64,000 bases of DNA from Burkholderia ambifaria (lineage in GTDB: Bacteria; Pseudomonadota; Gammaproteobacteria; Burkholderiales; Burkholderiaceae): positions 63,458 through 127,457 of the forward strand of contig NZ_LKPJ01000019.1 in the NCBI RefSeq assembly GCF_001443045.1, in the 5' to 3' direction. A program made the position numbers and the translations under genes. Below, piece by piece: positions 17,194 through 26,279 of the stretch. Within the stretch, counting starts at the first letter, position 1. Each line of letters opens with the position of its first letter. The notes beneath the pieces were generated by a model that searched no databases, had not been told where the DNA came from, and saw only the letters and a program-made list of their open reading frames with translations.

Positions 17194-18129
17194 TCAGCCG
17201 AGCTCGTTCACGAGCTCCGGCACGAGCGCGAACAGATCGCCGACGAGGCCGTAATCGGCCACGCTGAAGATCGGCGCTTCCGGATCCTTGTTGATCGCGA
17301 CGATCACCTTCGAATCCTTCATGCCGGCCAGATGCTGGATCGCACCCGAGATGCCGACGGCGATGTACAGCTGCGGCGCGACGATCTTGCCGGTCTGGCC
17401 GACCTGGTAGTCGTTCGGCACGTAGCCGGCGTCGACTGCCGCGCGCGACGCGCCCAGTGCTGCCGACAGCTTGTCCGCCAGCGGCTCCAGCACCTTCGTG
17501 TAGTTCTCGCCGCTGCCCAGACCACGGCCGCCCGACACGATGATGCTCGCCGACGTCAGCTCCGGACGGTCCAGCTTCGTCACTTCACGGCTCACGAACT
17601 GCGACTTGCCTGCGTCGGCTGCCGCTTCGATCTTCTCGACCGCTGCGCTGCCGCCTTCCGCGGCAACCGGATCGAAACCCGTCGCACGCACCGTGATCAC
17701 CTTGATCGGATCGCTCGACTGCACCGTTGCGATCGCGTTACCCGCGTAGATCGGGCGCTCGAACGTGTCGGCCGAATCGACCGCCGTGATGTCCGAGATC
17801 TGCGCGACGTCCAGCTTCGCGGCGATACGCGGCGCGATGTTCTTGCCGTAGGCGGTCGCCGGCGCGAGGATGTGCGAATAGTCCTTCGCGATGTTCAGCG
17901 TGGTCGCTTCGACGTTTTCCGCGAGGCCCACTTCGAGTTGCGGCGCGTCGGCCAGGAGTACCTTCGAGACACCTGCGATCTTCGCCGCTGCATCTGCTGC
18001 CGCTTGCGCGTTGTGGCCCGCGACCAGCACGTGGATGTCACCGCCAATCTTCGCCGCCGCTGCCACCGTGTTCAGCGTCGCGGCCTTGATCGACGCGTTA
18101 TCGTGTTCTGCAATCACCAGAATCGTCAT
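17194..18129 (-). CDS. etfA: electron transfer flavoprotein, alpha subunit
   Basis: FAD-binding subunit of the ETF heterodimer that takes electrons from acyl-CoA and other dehydrogenases and passes them to ETF-ubiquinone oxidoreductase. The 311-residue length is normal. The N-terminal domain starts MTILVIAEHDNASIKAATLNTVAAA. The C-terminal FAD domain shows SGGRGLGSGENYTKVLEPLADKLSAALGASRAAVDAGYV, GQTGKIVAPQLYIAVGISGAIQHLAGM and VIVAINKDPEAPIFSVADYGLVGDL. Follows etfB by 16 bp. No acyl-CoA dehydrogenase gene is next to it here. Confidence 0.97.
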   Translation of the reverse strand: MTILVIAEHDNASIKAATLNTVAAAAKIGGDIHVLVAGHNAQAAADAAAKIAGVSKVLLADAPQLEVGLAENVEATTLNIAKDYSHILAPATAYGKNIAPRIAAKLDVAQISDITAVDSADTFERPIYAGNAIATVQSSDPIKVITVRATGFDPVAAEGGSAAVEKIEAAADAGKSQFVSREVTKLDRPELTSASIIVSGGRGLGSGENYTKVLEPLADKLSAALGASRAAVDAGYVPNDYQVGQTGKIVAPQLYIAVGISGAIQHLAGMKDSKVIVAINKDPEAPIFSVADYGLVGDLFALVPELVNELG

Positions 18130-18145
18130 TTCTTTGCGCTCCCTC

Positions 18146-18895
18146 TTACAGCACCTTGGCTTCGGTCTTCAGCTTCTCGACCAGCGTCTTCACGTCCGGC
18201 ACCTTCACGCCGGCTGCGCGCTTCGGCGGCTCGACCACCTTCAGCGTCTTCAGACGCGGCGCGACGTCGACACCCAGGTCTTCCGGCTTCACGGTTTCCA
18301 GCGGCTTCTTCTTCGCCTTCATGATGTTCGGCAGCGTCACGTAGCGCGGCTCGTTCAGGCGCAGGTCGGTCGTGACCACCGCCGGCAGCGTCAGCGACAG
18401 CGTTTCCGCGCCACCGTCGACTTCGCGCGCAACGGTTGCACGGCCGTCGGCGATCGTCACCTTCGATGCGAACGTCGCTTGCGGCAGGTTGGCCAACGCG
18501 GCCAACATCTGGCCCGTCTGGTTCGAATCGTCGTCGATTGCCTGCTTGCCGAGGATCACCAGTTGCGGCTGCTCCTTGTCGACCAGCGCCTTCAGGATCT
18601 TCGCGACGGCCAGCGGCTCGACGCTGTCGTTCGACTCGACGAGGATCGCGCGATCCGCGCCGATCGCCAGCGCCGTGCGCAGCGTTTCCTGCGCTTGCGC
18701 GACACCGACCGACACCGCGATCACTTCGGTCGCCACGCCCGCTTCCTTCAGGCGCACGGCTTCTTCCACCGCAATTTCGTCGAACGGGTTCATCGACATC
18801 TTCACGTTCGCGATGTCGACACCCGTGTTGTCCGACTTTACGCGGACCTTCACGTTGTAATCGACCACTCTTTTCACTGGCACCAGGATTTTCAT
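18146..18895 (-). CDS. etfB: electron transfer flavoprotein, beta subunit
   Basis: The AMP-binding subunit of ETF, 249 residues. It begins MKILVPVKRVVDYNVKVRVKSD and carries MSMNPFDEIAVEEAVRLKE and the signature VILGKQAIDDDSNQTGQMLAALANLPQATFASKV, the loop that contacts partner dehydrogenases. The C-terminal arm ending LVEKLKTEAKVL wraps around EtfA. The ATG at 18895 is two codons inside an open frame that begins with GTG; GGAGCGTGTGC supplies the ribosome site. First gene of the etfBA pair. Confidence 0.97.
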   Translation of the reverse strand: MKILVPVKRVVDYNVKVRVKSDNTGVDIANVKMSMNPFDEIAVEEAVRLKEAGVATEVIAVSVGVAQAQETLRTALAIGADRAILVESNDSVEPLAVAKILKALVDKEQPQLVILGKQAIDDDSNQTGQMLAALANLPQATFASKVTIADGRATVAREVDGGAETLSLTLPAVVTTDLRLNEPRYVTLPNIMKAKKKPLETVKPEDLGVDVAPRLKTLKVVEPPKRAAGVKVPDVKTLVEKLKTEAKVL

Positions 18896-19052
18896 GCACA
18901 CGCTCCAAAGTTACGAATACGACCAGAGGCCATTCTATAGCGAGGCCTCATGACTGCGCGGCCAAGCGGACCCATCCATCGCGGCTATCGAGGATAGCGC
19001 TCCTCTTCGGCACGCCGGCAATAGCGAACGATCGTTCTATTTTAAAAGAGAA

Positions 19053-19079
19053 AAAACCCGGACGCAAAGCCCGGGTTTT
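19053..19079 (-). terminator. terminator of metNIQ
   Basis: The arms AAAACCCGG and CCGGGTTTT enclose a 9-nt loop 46 bp after the metQ stop. A second run of A on the left gives a good T run on the minus strand. Confidence 0.82.
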
Positions 19080-19124
19080 CGATCATCGACTCTAATCGTC
19101 GCCGGGCGCGCCCTGTACATCGTG

Positions 19125-19919
19125 TTACCAGGCGGCAATGACCGCGCCGCCGAACTTCTGTTCGATGAACTGCTTCACTTCCGCGGAATGGTAGGCCGCG
19201 ACCAGCTTCGCGACCCACGGCTTGTTCCTGTCAGCCTCGCGAATCGCGAGAATGTTCGCGTACGGGCCATTCGGGCCCTCGATCGCGATCGCGTCCTGCT
19301 TCGGTTTCAACCCCGCTTCCATCGCATAGTTGGTATTGATCGCCGCCGCGTCGACGTCGCCGAGCGAGCGCGGAATCTGCGCCGCATCGAGCTCGACGAT
19401 CTTCAGCTTGCGCGGATTGTCGACGATGTCGAGTGGCGTCGCCTTCAGCCCCGCATCCGCGCGCAGCTTCAGAAGCCCCTGCTTTTGCAACAACAGCAGC
19501 GCGCGGCCGCCGTTGGTCGGATCGTTCGGCACCGCGATATGCGCGCCGGGCTTGAGTTCGGCCAGCGACTTCACCCGCTTCGAATAGATGCCCATCGGAA
19601 ACGTGACGGTATCGGCGACCTTGACCAGCTTGTAGCCGCGATCCTTCACCTGCGCCTGCAGATACGGCTCGTGCTGGTAGCTGTTCGCGTCGAGATCGCC
19701 CGACGCGAGCGCCGCGTTCGGCTGCACGTAATCGGAGAATTCGACGACGCGGATGTCGAGGCCGCTCTTGGCCGCAACCTTCTTCACCACGTCCATGATC
19801 TGCGCGTGCGGGCCGCCCGTCACGCCCACCTTGATGGTTTCAGCCTGCGCATGCGCGCTCGCGAACAGCGCGGCCGCGCCGAGTGCGGCCGCGAACTTCA
19901 GCATGAAGCGTCGTTGCAT
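19125..19919 (-). CDS. metQ: methionine ABC transporter, substrate-binding protein
   Basis: Periplasmic receptor of the MetNIQ importer, NlpA/MetQ family, 264 residues. Residues 1-26 form a signal peptide ending AHA-QA. Unlike E. coli MetQ there is no lipobox cysteine, so the protein is predicted to be soluble in the periplasm. Family motifs are IKVGVTGGPHAQIMDVVK, VEFSDYVQPNAALASGDLDANSYQHEPYL and VTFPMGIYSKRVKSL. The ATG at 19919 has GGGGGAG upstream; a TTG four codons earlier is less likely. It follows metI by 28 bp. Confidence 0.95.
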   Translation of the reverse strand: MQRRFMLKFAAALGAAALFASAHAQAETIKVGVTGGPHAQIMDVVKKVAAKSGLDIRVVEFSDYVQPNAALASGDLDANSYQHEPYLQAQVKDRGYKLVKVADTVTFPMGIYSKRVKSLAELKPGAHIAVPNDPTNGGRALLLLQKQGLLKLRADAGLKATPLDIVDNPRKLKIVELDAAQIPRSLGDVDAAAINTNYAMEAGLKPKQDAIAIEGPNGPYANILAIREADRNKPWVAKLVAAYHSAEVKQFIEQKFGGAVIAAW

Positions 19920-19947
19920 CGTCTCCCCCAACGGTTGGATGTCGTTT

Positions 19948-20601
19948 TTACTTGTGGCTCAGCCGGCGCACGAGCCAGTCGCCGAACGATTGCACGATCT
20001 GCACGAACACGATCAGGATCGCGACGACCGTCCACATCACTTCCGGCAGATAGCGCTGGTAGCCGTAGCGGATCCCCAGATCGCCGAGTCCGCCGCCGCC
20101 GATCGCGCCGGCCATCGCCGAATAGCCGACGAGCGACACGAACGTGATCGTCAGGCCCGCGACGATGCCTGGCAGCGATTCGGGCAGCAGCACCTTGAAC
20201 ACGATCTGCGACGTCGTTGCGCCCATCGACTGCGCGGCCTCGATCAGCCCGCGGTCGACTTCGCGCAGCGCGGTCTCGACCAGCCGCGCGATGAACGGCG
20301 CGGCCGCGAGCGTCAACGGCACGACCGCCGCGGCCGTGCCGATCGACGACCCCGTGACGAGTCGCGTTAGCGGAATGACCGCGACCAGCAGGATGATGAA
20401 CGGCGTCGAGCGCACCGCGTTCACGATGCCGCCTAGCACGCGATTCACGCCGAGGTTCTGGAGCACGCCTTGGCGGTCGGTCAGATAGAGCAGCACGCCG
20501 AGCGGCAGCCCGACGAGCGCGCCAACCGCCCCCGAGATGCCGACCATGATCAGCGTCTCCCAGAACGACTGCACGAACATATCGAACATCTCACTCAACA
20601 T
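19948..20601 (-). CDS. metI: methionine ABC transporter, permease
   Basis: Inner-membrane channel subunit, 217 residues, with five predicted membrane helices starting at about 15-38. The EAA loop that docks on MetN is visible as RGLIEAAQSMGATTSQIVFKVLLPESLPGI (about 117-146). The 5' end overlaps the metN 3' end by 11 nt, so the two are translationally coupled. D- and L-methionine are the likely substrates, by family. Confidence 0.96.
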   Translation of the reverse strand: MLSEMFDMFVQSFWETLIMVGISGAVGALVGLPLGVLLYLTDRQGVLQNLGVNRVLGGIVNAVRSTPFIILLVAVIPLTRLVTGSSIGTAAAVVPLTLAAAPFIARLVETALREVDRGLIEAAQSMGATTSQIVFKVLLPESLPGIVAGLTITFVSLVGYSAMAGAIGGGGLGDLGIRYGYQRYLPEVMWTVVAILIVFVQIVQSFGDWLVRRLSHK

Positions 20602-21625
20602 GCGAAAGCTCCTCTACCACCACACCTTGCTCGCGCAGGAACGCGAGCGCCTGCCCGACCTTGCCCGGTTCGCCGCCCGCGAGCACCGCGAGCGATCCGA
20701 ACGCCTGCCCCTGGATCTCGTCGATCTGGCCGTGCAGGATGTTGAAATCGAGTTCGTACCGGCGGATCGTCTCCGACAGGATCGGCTGGTCGACACCCGA
20801 GCCGGTGAACGCAAGCCGCAGCAAGTGCCTGCTGCCCGTCTTGAGCCGCTCGGCGACACGTGCCTTCAGCGCCGGTGGCAGCTCCTGCGCGATCACGTCG
20901 CCGATCAGCGCGCGCGTCACTTCGTGATGCGGCTGCAGGAACACGTCGATCACGCGGCCTTCTTCGACCACGCGGCCCGCATCGAGCACCGCGACGCGAT
21001 CGCACACCTGCTTGATCACTTCCATCTGGTGGGTAATCAGCACGATCGTCAGGCCGAGCTCGCGATTGATGCGCTTGAGCAGATCGAGGATCGAGCGCGT
21101 GGTTTCGGGGTCGAGCGCCGACGTCGCCTCGTCCGACAGCAGCACCTTCGGCTTGCTCGCGAGCGCGCGGGCGATGCCGACGCGCTGCTTCTGGCCGCCG
21201 CTGATCTGCGCCGGATAGCGATCCTTCTGCGCGGACAGCCCGACGAGGTCGAGCAGCGGCAGCACGGCCGCCTCGATATCGGTGCGGCTCGCGCCTGCCA
21301 GTTCGAGCGGCAGCGCGACATTGTCGAACACCGTGCGCGACGACAACAGGTTGAAGTGCTGGAAGATCATGCCGATTTCGCGGCGGGCTTCGCGCAGCGC
21401 GCCGGCCGGCAGCACCGTGAGGTCGCGTCCGCCGACGACGACGTTGCCTTCGGTCGGCCGCGTGAGCAGGTTGATGGTGCGCACGAGCGTGCTCTTGCCG
21501 GCGCCGCTTCGGCCGATGATGCCGAACACCTCGCCCTGCGGGATCGTCAGATTGACGTTGTGCAACGCGTCGACCCAGCCGGTCGGCCCAGGGAAACGCT
21601 GCGACAGATTGCGTAATTCGATCAT
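20591..21625 (-). CDS. metN: methionine ABC transporter, ATP-binding protein
   Basis: ATPase subunit, 344 residues. Walker A is GRSGAGKST (38-46), the signature is ISGGQKQRVGIARAL, Walker B is VLLSDEATSALD. The C-terminal 80 or so residues, from about 265, form the NIL regulatory domain that senses intracellular methionine in E. coli MetN (transinhibition). The start MIELRNLSQRF is fixed by the ABC domain; the frame is open a further 40 codons. First gene of metNIQ. No S-adenosylmethionine riboswitch is evident upstream, so control is probably by a protein. Confidence 0.96.
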   Translation of the reverse strand: MIELRNLSQRFPGPTGWVDALHNVNLTIPQGEVFGIIGRSGAGKSTLVRTINLLTRPTEGNVVVGGRDLTVLPAGALREARREIGMIFQHFNLLSSRTVFDNVALPLELAGASRTDIEAAVLPLLDLVGLSAQKDRYPAQISGGQKQRVGIARALASKPKVLLSDEATSALDPETTRSILDLLKRINRELGLTIVLITHQMEVIKQVCDRVAVLDAGRVVEEGRVIDVFLQPHHEVTRALIGDVIAQELPPALKARVAERLKTGSRHLLRLAFTGSGVDQPILSETIRRYELDFNILHGQIDEIQGQAFGSLAVLAGGEPGKVGQALAFLREQGVVVEELSHVE

Positions 21626-21840
21626 GTAAACAAAACGGCGGCCGGCTGGCGAGGCCCGCCAGTCGGCCGCCGATGCATCTGGAATAGCCGGCGATTTTAC
21701 CGCAAACGCCTCATTCCACTTAATAATCGATTTCGATCTTTTCATAACCAGACGAAATTAGAGGAGCGTTGCTGGCCCGCCGTGGGAGTGCCGCGACTAT
21801 GATCCGGAACACCAATGCCAACGAACAGGGGACCCGCCAG

Positions 21841-22761
21841 ATGACCGCCACGACTACGCCGGCCGCCGCAACCGCCACCGCAGCACCGGGGCCGGCGTCG
21901 CCGCCCGCCCCACGGATGGGCCGGCTGCGTACCGCGGACGGTCTCGAGCTGGCGTCGTACCGCTGGCCGGCCGGCGACGGCACGGTACCGCCGCGCGCAA
22001 CGATTGCGCTCGTCCATGGCCTCGCCGAGCATGCGGGCCGCTACGCGGCACTTGCGGCCCGACTGAACGCGGCCGGCATCGACGTGCTGGCGATCGATCT
22101 GCGCGGCCACGGCCAGTCGCCCGGCAAACGCACGTGGGTCGAGCGTTTCGACGGTTACCTGAACGATGCGGACGCGCTGGTTGCCGAAGCCGCCCGCGGC
22201 GATACGCCGCTCTTCCTGATGGGTCACAGCATGGGCGGCGCCGTCGCGGCGCTGTATGCGATCGAACGCGTGCCGGCTCGCGGCCATGCGCTGGCTGGCC
22301 TCGTGCTGTCGAGTCCGGCGCTCGCGCCGGGGCGCGACGTGCCGCGCTGGATGCTCGCGATGAGCCGCTTCATCAGTCGCGTGTGGCCGACCTTCCCTGC
22401 AATCAGGATCGACGCCGCGCTGTTGTCGCGCGATCCGGCCGTCGTCGCGGCGAATCGTGCCGATCCACTCGTGCACCACGGCGCGGTGCCGGCGCGCACG
22501 GGTGCCGAAATTCTCGACGCGATGGCGCGCATCGAGCACGGTCGCGGCGCGCTGCGCGTGCCGGTGCTGGTCTATCACGGCACCAAGGACAAGCTGACCG
22601 AGCCCGACGGAAGCCGCGCATTCGGCGCCCGCGTCGGCTCGCCCGATCGCACGCTGACGCTATACGAAGGGGGGTTCCACGAAACGATGAACGATCTCGA
22701 GCGCGACCGCGTGATCGATGCGCTGATCGTGTGGATTCACGCGCGCGTGCCGGCGCGCTGA
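21841..22761 (+). CDS. alpha/beta hydrolase, monoacylglycerol-lipase-like
   Basis: A 306-residue serine hydrolase of the Hydrolase_4 (lysophospholipase/monoacylglycerol lipase) group. The oxyanion stretch is LVHGLAEHAGRYAALAARL (58-76), the nucleophile elbow is GHSMGG with Ser130, the acid is likely the Asp of YHGTKDKLTEP and the histidine that of EGGFHETMND. The first 25 residues are Ala/Pro-rich and low-complexity. The start at 21841 is preferred because AGGGGA lies eight bases upstream; earlier in-frame ATGs exist at 21799. No signal peptide, so cytoplasmic. The true substrate is not shown. Confidence 0.85.
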   Translation: MTATTTPAAATATAAPGPASPPAPRMGRLRTADGLELASYRWPAGDGTVPPRATIALVHGLAEHAGRYAALAARLNAAGIDVLAIDLRGHGQSPGKRTWVERFDGYLNDADALVAEAARGDTPLFLMGHSMGGAVAALYAIERVPARGHALAGLVLSSPALAPGRDVPRWMLAMSRFISRVWPTFPAIRIDAALLSRDPAVVAANRADPLVHHGAVPARTGAEILDAMARIEHGRGALRVPVLVYHGTKDKLTEPDGSRAFGARVGSPDRTLTLYEGGFHETMNDLERDRVIDALIVWIHARVPAR

Positions 22762-22783
22762 GCTCGCGCCACCCCGCTGCCGG

Positions 22784-23707
22784 TCAGATGCCGGCCAGCA
22801 CGCGCAAGTGCGCGACGACGCTGCGGCCGAGCGCGGACAGGTTGTAGCCACCCTCGAGACAGCTCACGATGCGGCCCTGCGCATGCCGGCGCGCGACGTC
22901 GACGATCTGCGCGGTCAGCCATTCGAAATCGGCCTCGACGAGACCGAGATTACCGATGTCGTCCTCGCGATGCGCGTCGAAACCTGCCGACACGAACAGC
23001 ATTTGCGGCTTGAACGCGTCGAGACGCGGCAGCCAGAACATGTCGACCGCTTCACGGATCGCCATCCCGTTGCTACGCGCAGGCATCGGCAGGTTGACCA
23101 TGTTCGGCGCCTGGTGATCAACGCCCGAGAACGGGTACAGCGGATGCTGGAAGAAGCTGCACATCAGCACCCGCTCGTCATTCGCGAATGCGGCTTCGGT
23201 GCCGTTGCCGTGGTGCACGTCGAAATCGATGATCGCGACGCGCTCGATACCGTGGACGTCGAGCGCATGTCGCGCGGCGATCGCGACGTTGTTGAAGAAG
23301 CAGAAGCCCATCGCACGCGCGGGTTCCGCGTGATGGCCGGGCGGCCGAACGCTGCAAAACGCATTCGCGTAGCGGCCTTCGATCACTGCGTCGGTCGCCG
23401 CGATCGCGGCGCCGGCCGCACGCAGCGCGGCGCGCCACGTGTCGCGGTTCATCAGCGTGTCCGGATCGATCTCGACGTAGCCGTCGACGGGCGTCATGCT
23501 GCGGATGTAGTCGATATGGGCTTGCGTATGCACGCGGCCCAGCGCCACCTCGCTCGCGAACGGTGCGGTTTCATGCACGATCAGGTCGTCGATGCGGCTC
23601 GCGATCAGTTGATCCTGGATCGCCGACAGTCGGGCCGGGCATTCGGGATGCCATTCCCCCATCTCGTGCAGCATGCAATCGGGGTGCGTATAGAAGGCGG
23701 TTGCCAT
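22784..23707 (-). CDS. histone-deacetylase-family amidohydrolase
   Basis: A 307-residue zinc hydrolase of the arginase/deacetylase fold, class II HDAC-like. Visible family motifs are HPECPARLSAI (20-30), CSVRPPGHHAEPARAMGFCFFNNVAIAA (active-site His-His pair and nearby Cys), and IDFDVHHGNGTEAAF with the zinc-binding Asp and His. Later VSAGFDAHREDDIGNLGL supplies the third zinc Asp, and CLEGGYNL the catalytic-tyrosine-type loop. In bacteria such proteins deacetylate polyamines, acetoin or small amides; the substrate here is unknown. Divergent from mltB, convergent with the lipase gene. Confidence 0.88.
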   Translation of the reverse strand: MATAFYTHPDCMLHEMGEWHPECPARLSAIQDQLIASRIDDLIVHETAPFASEVALGRVHTQAHIDYIRSMTPVDGYVEIDPDTLMNRDTWRAALRAAGAAIAATDAVIEGRYANAFCSVRPPGHHAEPARAMGFCFFNNVAIAARHALDVHGIERVAIIDFDVHHGNGTEAAFANDERVLMCSFFQHPLYPFSGVDHQAPNMVNLPMPARSNGMAIREAVDMFWLPRLDAFKPQMLFVSAGFDAHREDDIGNLGLVEADFEWLTAQIVDVARRHAQGRIVSCLEGGYNLSALGRSVVAHLRVLAGI

Positions 23708-23876
23708 AAGCTGTCATCCGCGACGCAAGGTGCGCCGCAGGTCTCCATCAATGATGTCCATCGTCTGCCGCCAATTCGCCGCTAACTTACCACAACGGTA
23801 CGCTGCTTCGCCCCGGCACGCAGGATGCGTCGGGTATACTGCGCCGAACCCCATCGCCCTGTCCGCCCGCTTCGAC

Positions 23877-25094
23877 ATGAATTCCAGCAAGCCTGCCGCC
23901 CTTCTCTCCACGCTGTTCCGCGTTCGCGTTCCGCTCGTTGCCGCTGCCGTCGCCGCTACGCTGACCGCCGCGCCCGCCGTCGCGCAGACGCAGCCTGCGA
24001 AGTCCTCCGGCACGCTCGTCGCGCAGGCGCAACAGCCGGCGCAGCAAGGCCAGACCTTCGAAGAGGAAATCGTTCCGCAGCGTTACGCGAACAACGCGAA
24101 GGTCGATGCGTTTATCGACGAGATGGTGAGCCGCAACGGCTTCGATTCCGCGAGCCTGCATGCGCTGTTCTCGCGCATCAGCTACTCGGCCACCGCCGTC
24201 AAGCTCGTGAAGCCGGCGCCGACGCCTTCGGTAAAGAACTGGCGCGTCTATCGTTCGAGGTTCATCGAACCGATCCGCATCAACGCGGGCGTGAAATTCT
24301 GGAAGGCGAACCAGGCGACGCTGCAGCGCGCATCCGAGGAATTCGGCGTGCCACCCGAGGTGATCGTCGGCATCATCGGCGTCGAAACGATCTATGGCCG
24401 CTACATGGGCAACTTCCGCGTGCTCGATGCACTGACGACGCTCACGTTCGACTATCCGGACACGCCGAATCGCGACAGCCGCCAGGCAACGTTCCGCAAG
24501 AACCTCGAGGACTTCCTGGTCTGGACCCGCGACAACCAGCTCGACCCGACCACCGTGCTTGGCTCGTATACGGGTGCGATCGGCATCCCGCAGTTCCTGC
24601 CGAGCAGCATTCGCGAGTATGCGGTCGACTACGACGGCGGCAGCCACGTCGATCTGCGCAGCAGTCCTGCCGATGCGATCGGCAGCGTCGCGAACTACCT
24701 GAAGCAGCACGGCTGGGAAACCGATCGCCCGGTGGTCTGGCGCATCACGCCCGACACGGGCAGCCTCGGCATCGCACAGGCCGCCGCGGACGGCCAGCCC
24801 GAGCCGCACTGGGCGCTGTCGCAACTGCTGCGCGCCGGCATGACGCTCAACGAGCCGATGGTCAACATCACCACCGAAGCCGGCACGCCGGTCACCGTGG
24901 TCGACCTGCCGTCGCCGGGACTTGCGACCGAATACATGCTTGGCCTGAAGAATTTCTACGTGCTGACGCGCTACAACCGCAGCTTCTTCTATGCGCTCGC
25001 CGTGTACCAGCTCGGCGAAGCCGTGAAGGCGCAGATGGAAGCGAGTGGCGCGCTGCCGCTGCCTGCAGCGGATACGGAAGCGCCAGTGCAGTAA
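23877..25094 (+). CDS. mltB: lytic murein transglycosylase B
   Basis: Cleaves the MurNAc-GlcNAc bond of peptidoglycan to give 1,6-anhydro ends, in the periplasm. The 405-residue protein starts with a signal peptide to about residue 37 (TAAPAVAQ) without a lipobox, so it is a soluble form rather than the E. coli lipoprotein. The catalytic segment is VIVGIIGVETIYGRYMGNFRVLDALTTLTFDYP with the active Glu in GVET. AIGIPQFLPSSIREYAVDYDGG is the second SLT-B/MltB hallmark. Start at 23877 chosen by family length and signal peptide. Confidence 0.94.
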   Translation: MNSSKPAALLSTLFRVRVPLVAAAVAATLTAAPAVAQTQPAKSSGTLVAQAQQPAQQGQTFEEEIVPQRYANNAKVDAFIDEMVSRNGFDSASLHALFSRISYSATAVKLVKPAPTPSVKNWRVYRSRFIEPIRINAGVKFWKANQATLQRASEEFGVPPEVIVGIIGVETIYGRYMGNFRVLDALTTLTFDYPDTPNRDSRQATFRKNLEDFLVWTRDNQLDPTTVLGSYTGAIGIPQFLPSSIREYAVDYDGGSHVDLRSSPADAIGSVANYLKQHGWETDRPVVWRITPDTGSLGIAQAAADGQPEPHWALSQLLRAGMTLNEPMVNITTEAGTPVTVVDLPSPGLATEYMLGLKNFYVLTRYNRSFFYALAVYQLGEAVKAQMEASGALPLPAADTEAPVQ

Positions 25095-25111
25095 GCACGG
25101 CCCGCGCAAAC

Positions 25112-25140
25112 AAAAAGCGCCGCGTATGCGGCGCATTTTT
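25112..25140. terminator. bidirectional terminator between mltB and cysM
   Basis: The arms GCGCCGC and GCGGCGC with loop GTAT are flanked by AAAAA on the left and TTTTT on the right, serving both convergent genes. Confidence 0.88.
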
Positions 25141-25170
25141 ATCGGGTGATTCTACGGATGCCGATCGGGC

Positions 25171-26073
25171 TCAGGCAGGAAACACGCCGGTCGACAGGTA
25201 GCGGTCGCCGCGGTCGCAGACGATGAACACGATCGTCGCATTCTCGACCTGGCGTGCGATGCGCATCGCGACTTCGCATGCGCCGCCCGACGAAATGCCT
25301 GCAAAGATGCCCTCGACGGCCGCGAGCCGGCGCGCCATCGTTTCCGCCGCGGCCTGGCTCACGTTCTCGACGCGATCGACGCGGCTGCGATCGAAGATCG
25401 TCGGCATGTAGGCTTCCGGCCACTTGCGAATGCCCGGAATGCGCGACCCGTCTTCCGGCTGCGCGCCGACGATCTCGATCGCCGAATTCTGTTCCTTCAG
25501 ATAGCGCGACGTGCCCATGATCGTGCCCGTCGTGCCCATCGCAGACACGAAGTGCGTGATGCGACCTTCGGTGTCGCGCCAGATCTCCGGGCCCGTTCCT
25601 TCGTAGTGCGCGACGGGATTGTCGGGGTTCCCGAACTGATCGAGGATCACGCCCTTGCCTTCACGCTGCATCTGCTCCGCGAGGTCGCGCGCCAGTTCCA
25701 TCCCGCCCTTTACCGGCGTCAGGATGATTTCGGCGCCGTAAGCGGCCATGCTCTGGCGACGCTCGACCGACAGGTCCTCCGGCATGATCAGCACCATCTT
25801 GTAACCACGGATCGCCGCGGCCATCGCGAGCGCGATGCCCGTGTTGCCGCTCGTCGCCTCGATCAGCGTATCGCCCGGCTTGATGCGACCGCGCGCCTCG
25901 GCCTTGCTGATCATCGACAGCGCCGGGCGATCCTTTACGGAACCGGCCGGATTGTTGCCTTCCAGCTTCGCGAGCACCACGTTGTTGCGTGCGCGAATCT
26001 CGTCGTCCGGCAGGCGGACCAGTTGCACGAGCGGCGTATTGCCGATCGTGTCTTCGATAGTTTTGTAAGCCAT
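25171..26073 (-). CDS. cysM: cysteine synthase B
   Basis: PLP enzyme that makes cysteine from O-acetylserine and sulfide or thiosulfate. The 300 residues match CysM. PLP lysine is Lys47 in GNNPAGSVKDRPA; the substrate loop is EATSGNTGIALA; the phosphate loop is GTTGTIMG; and the C-terminal signature is FAGISSGGACEVA. The B-type feature is the shorter EDLSVERR and the WPEAYMPTIFD loop. The ATG at 26073 follows a weak ribosome site. It lies 206 bp after the ComEA-type gene, with a strong terminator between them, so it has its own promoter. Confidence 0.95.
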   Translation of the reverse strand: MAYKTIEDTIGNTPLVQLVRLPDDEIRARNNVVLAKLEGNNPAGSVKDRPALSMISKAEARGRIKPGDTLIEATSGNTGIALAMAAAIRGYKMVLIMPEDLSVERRQSMAAYGAEIILTPVKGGMELARDLAEQMQREGKGVILDQFGNPDNPVAHYEGTGPEIWRDTEGRITHFVSAMGTTGTIMGTSRYLKEQNSAIEIVGAQPEDGSRIPGIRKWPEAYMPTIFDRSRVDRVENVSQAAAETMARRLAAVEGIFAGISSGGACEVAMRIARQVENATIVFIVCDRGDRYLSTGVFPA

Positions 26074-26204
26074 GGAGATACCGTGAGTGCGAGGCCGATC
26101 AATCGATTGATTGTAAACCAGCGCAGGGGCTCGCGCCGGCAACCCCATTGCGACGATGGAATAGGCCTTCCGCCTGTCTCATTGATTGTGCGCGCGCAGC
26201 ATGA

Positions 26205-26231
26205 CGCAAAAAACCCGCGGCATGCCGCGGG
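26205..26231 (-). terminator. terminator after the ComEA-type gene
   Basis: An 18-bp perfect palindrome (CCCGCGGCATGCCGCGGG, 26214-26231) is followed on the minus strand by TTTTTT. Confidence 0.85.
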
Positions 26232-26279
26232 AAGCCGTCGTAACGACGGCGACTGAAGGAGCCTTTCGTCTCGTGTGCG

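Noticed and set aside
21626..21840. S-adenosylmethionine riboswitch upstream of metN
   Set aside because: The leader lacks the stems and conserved blocks of known SAM riboswitches and is too short.
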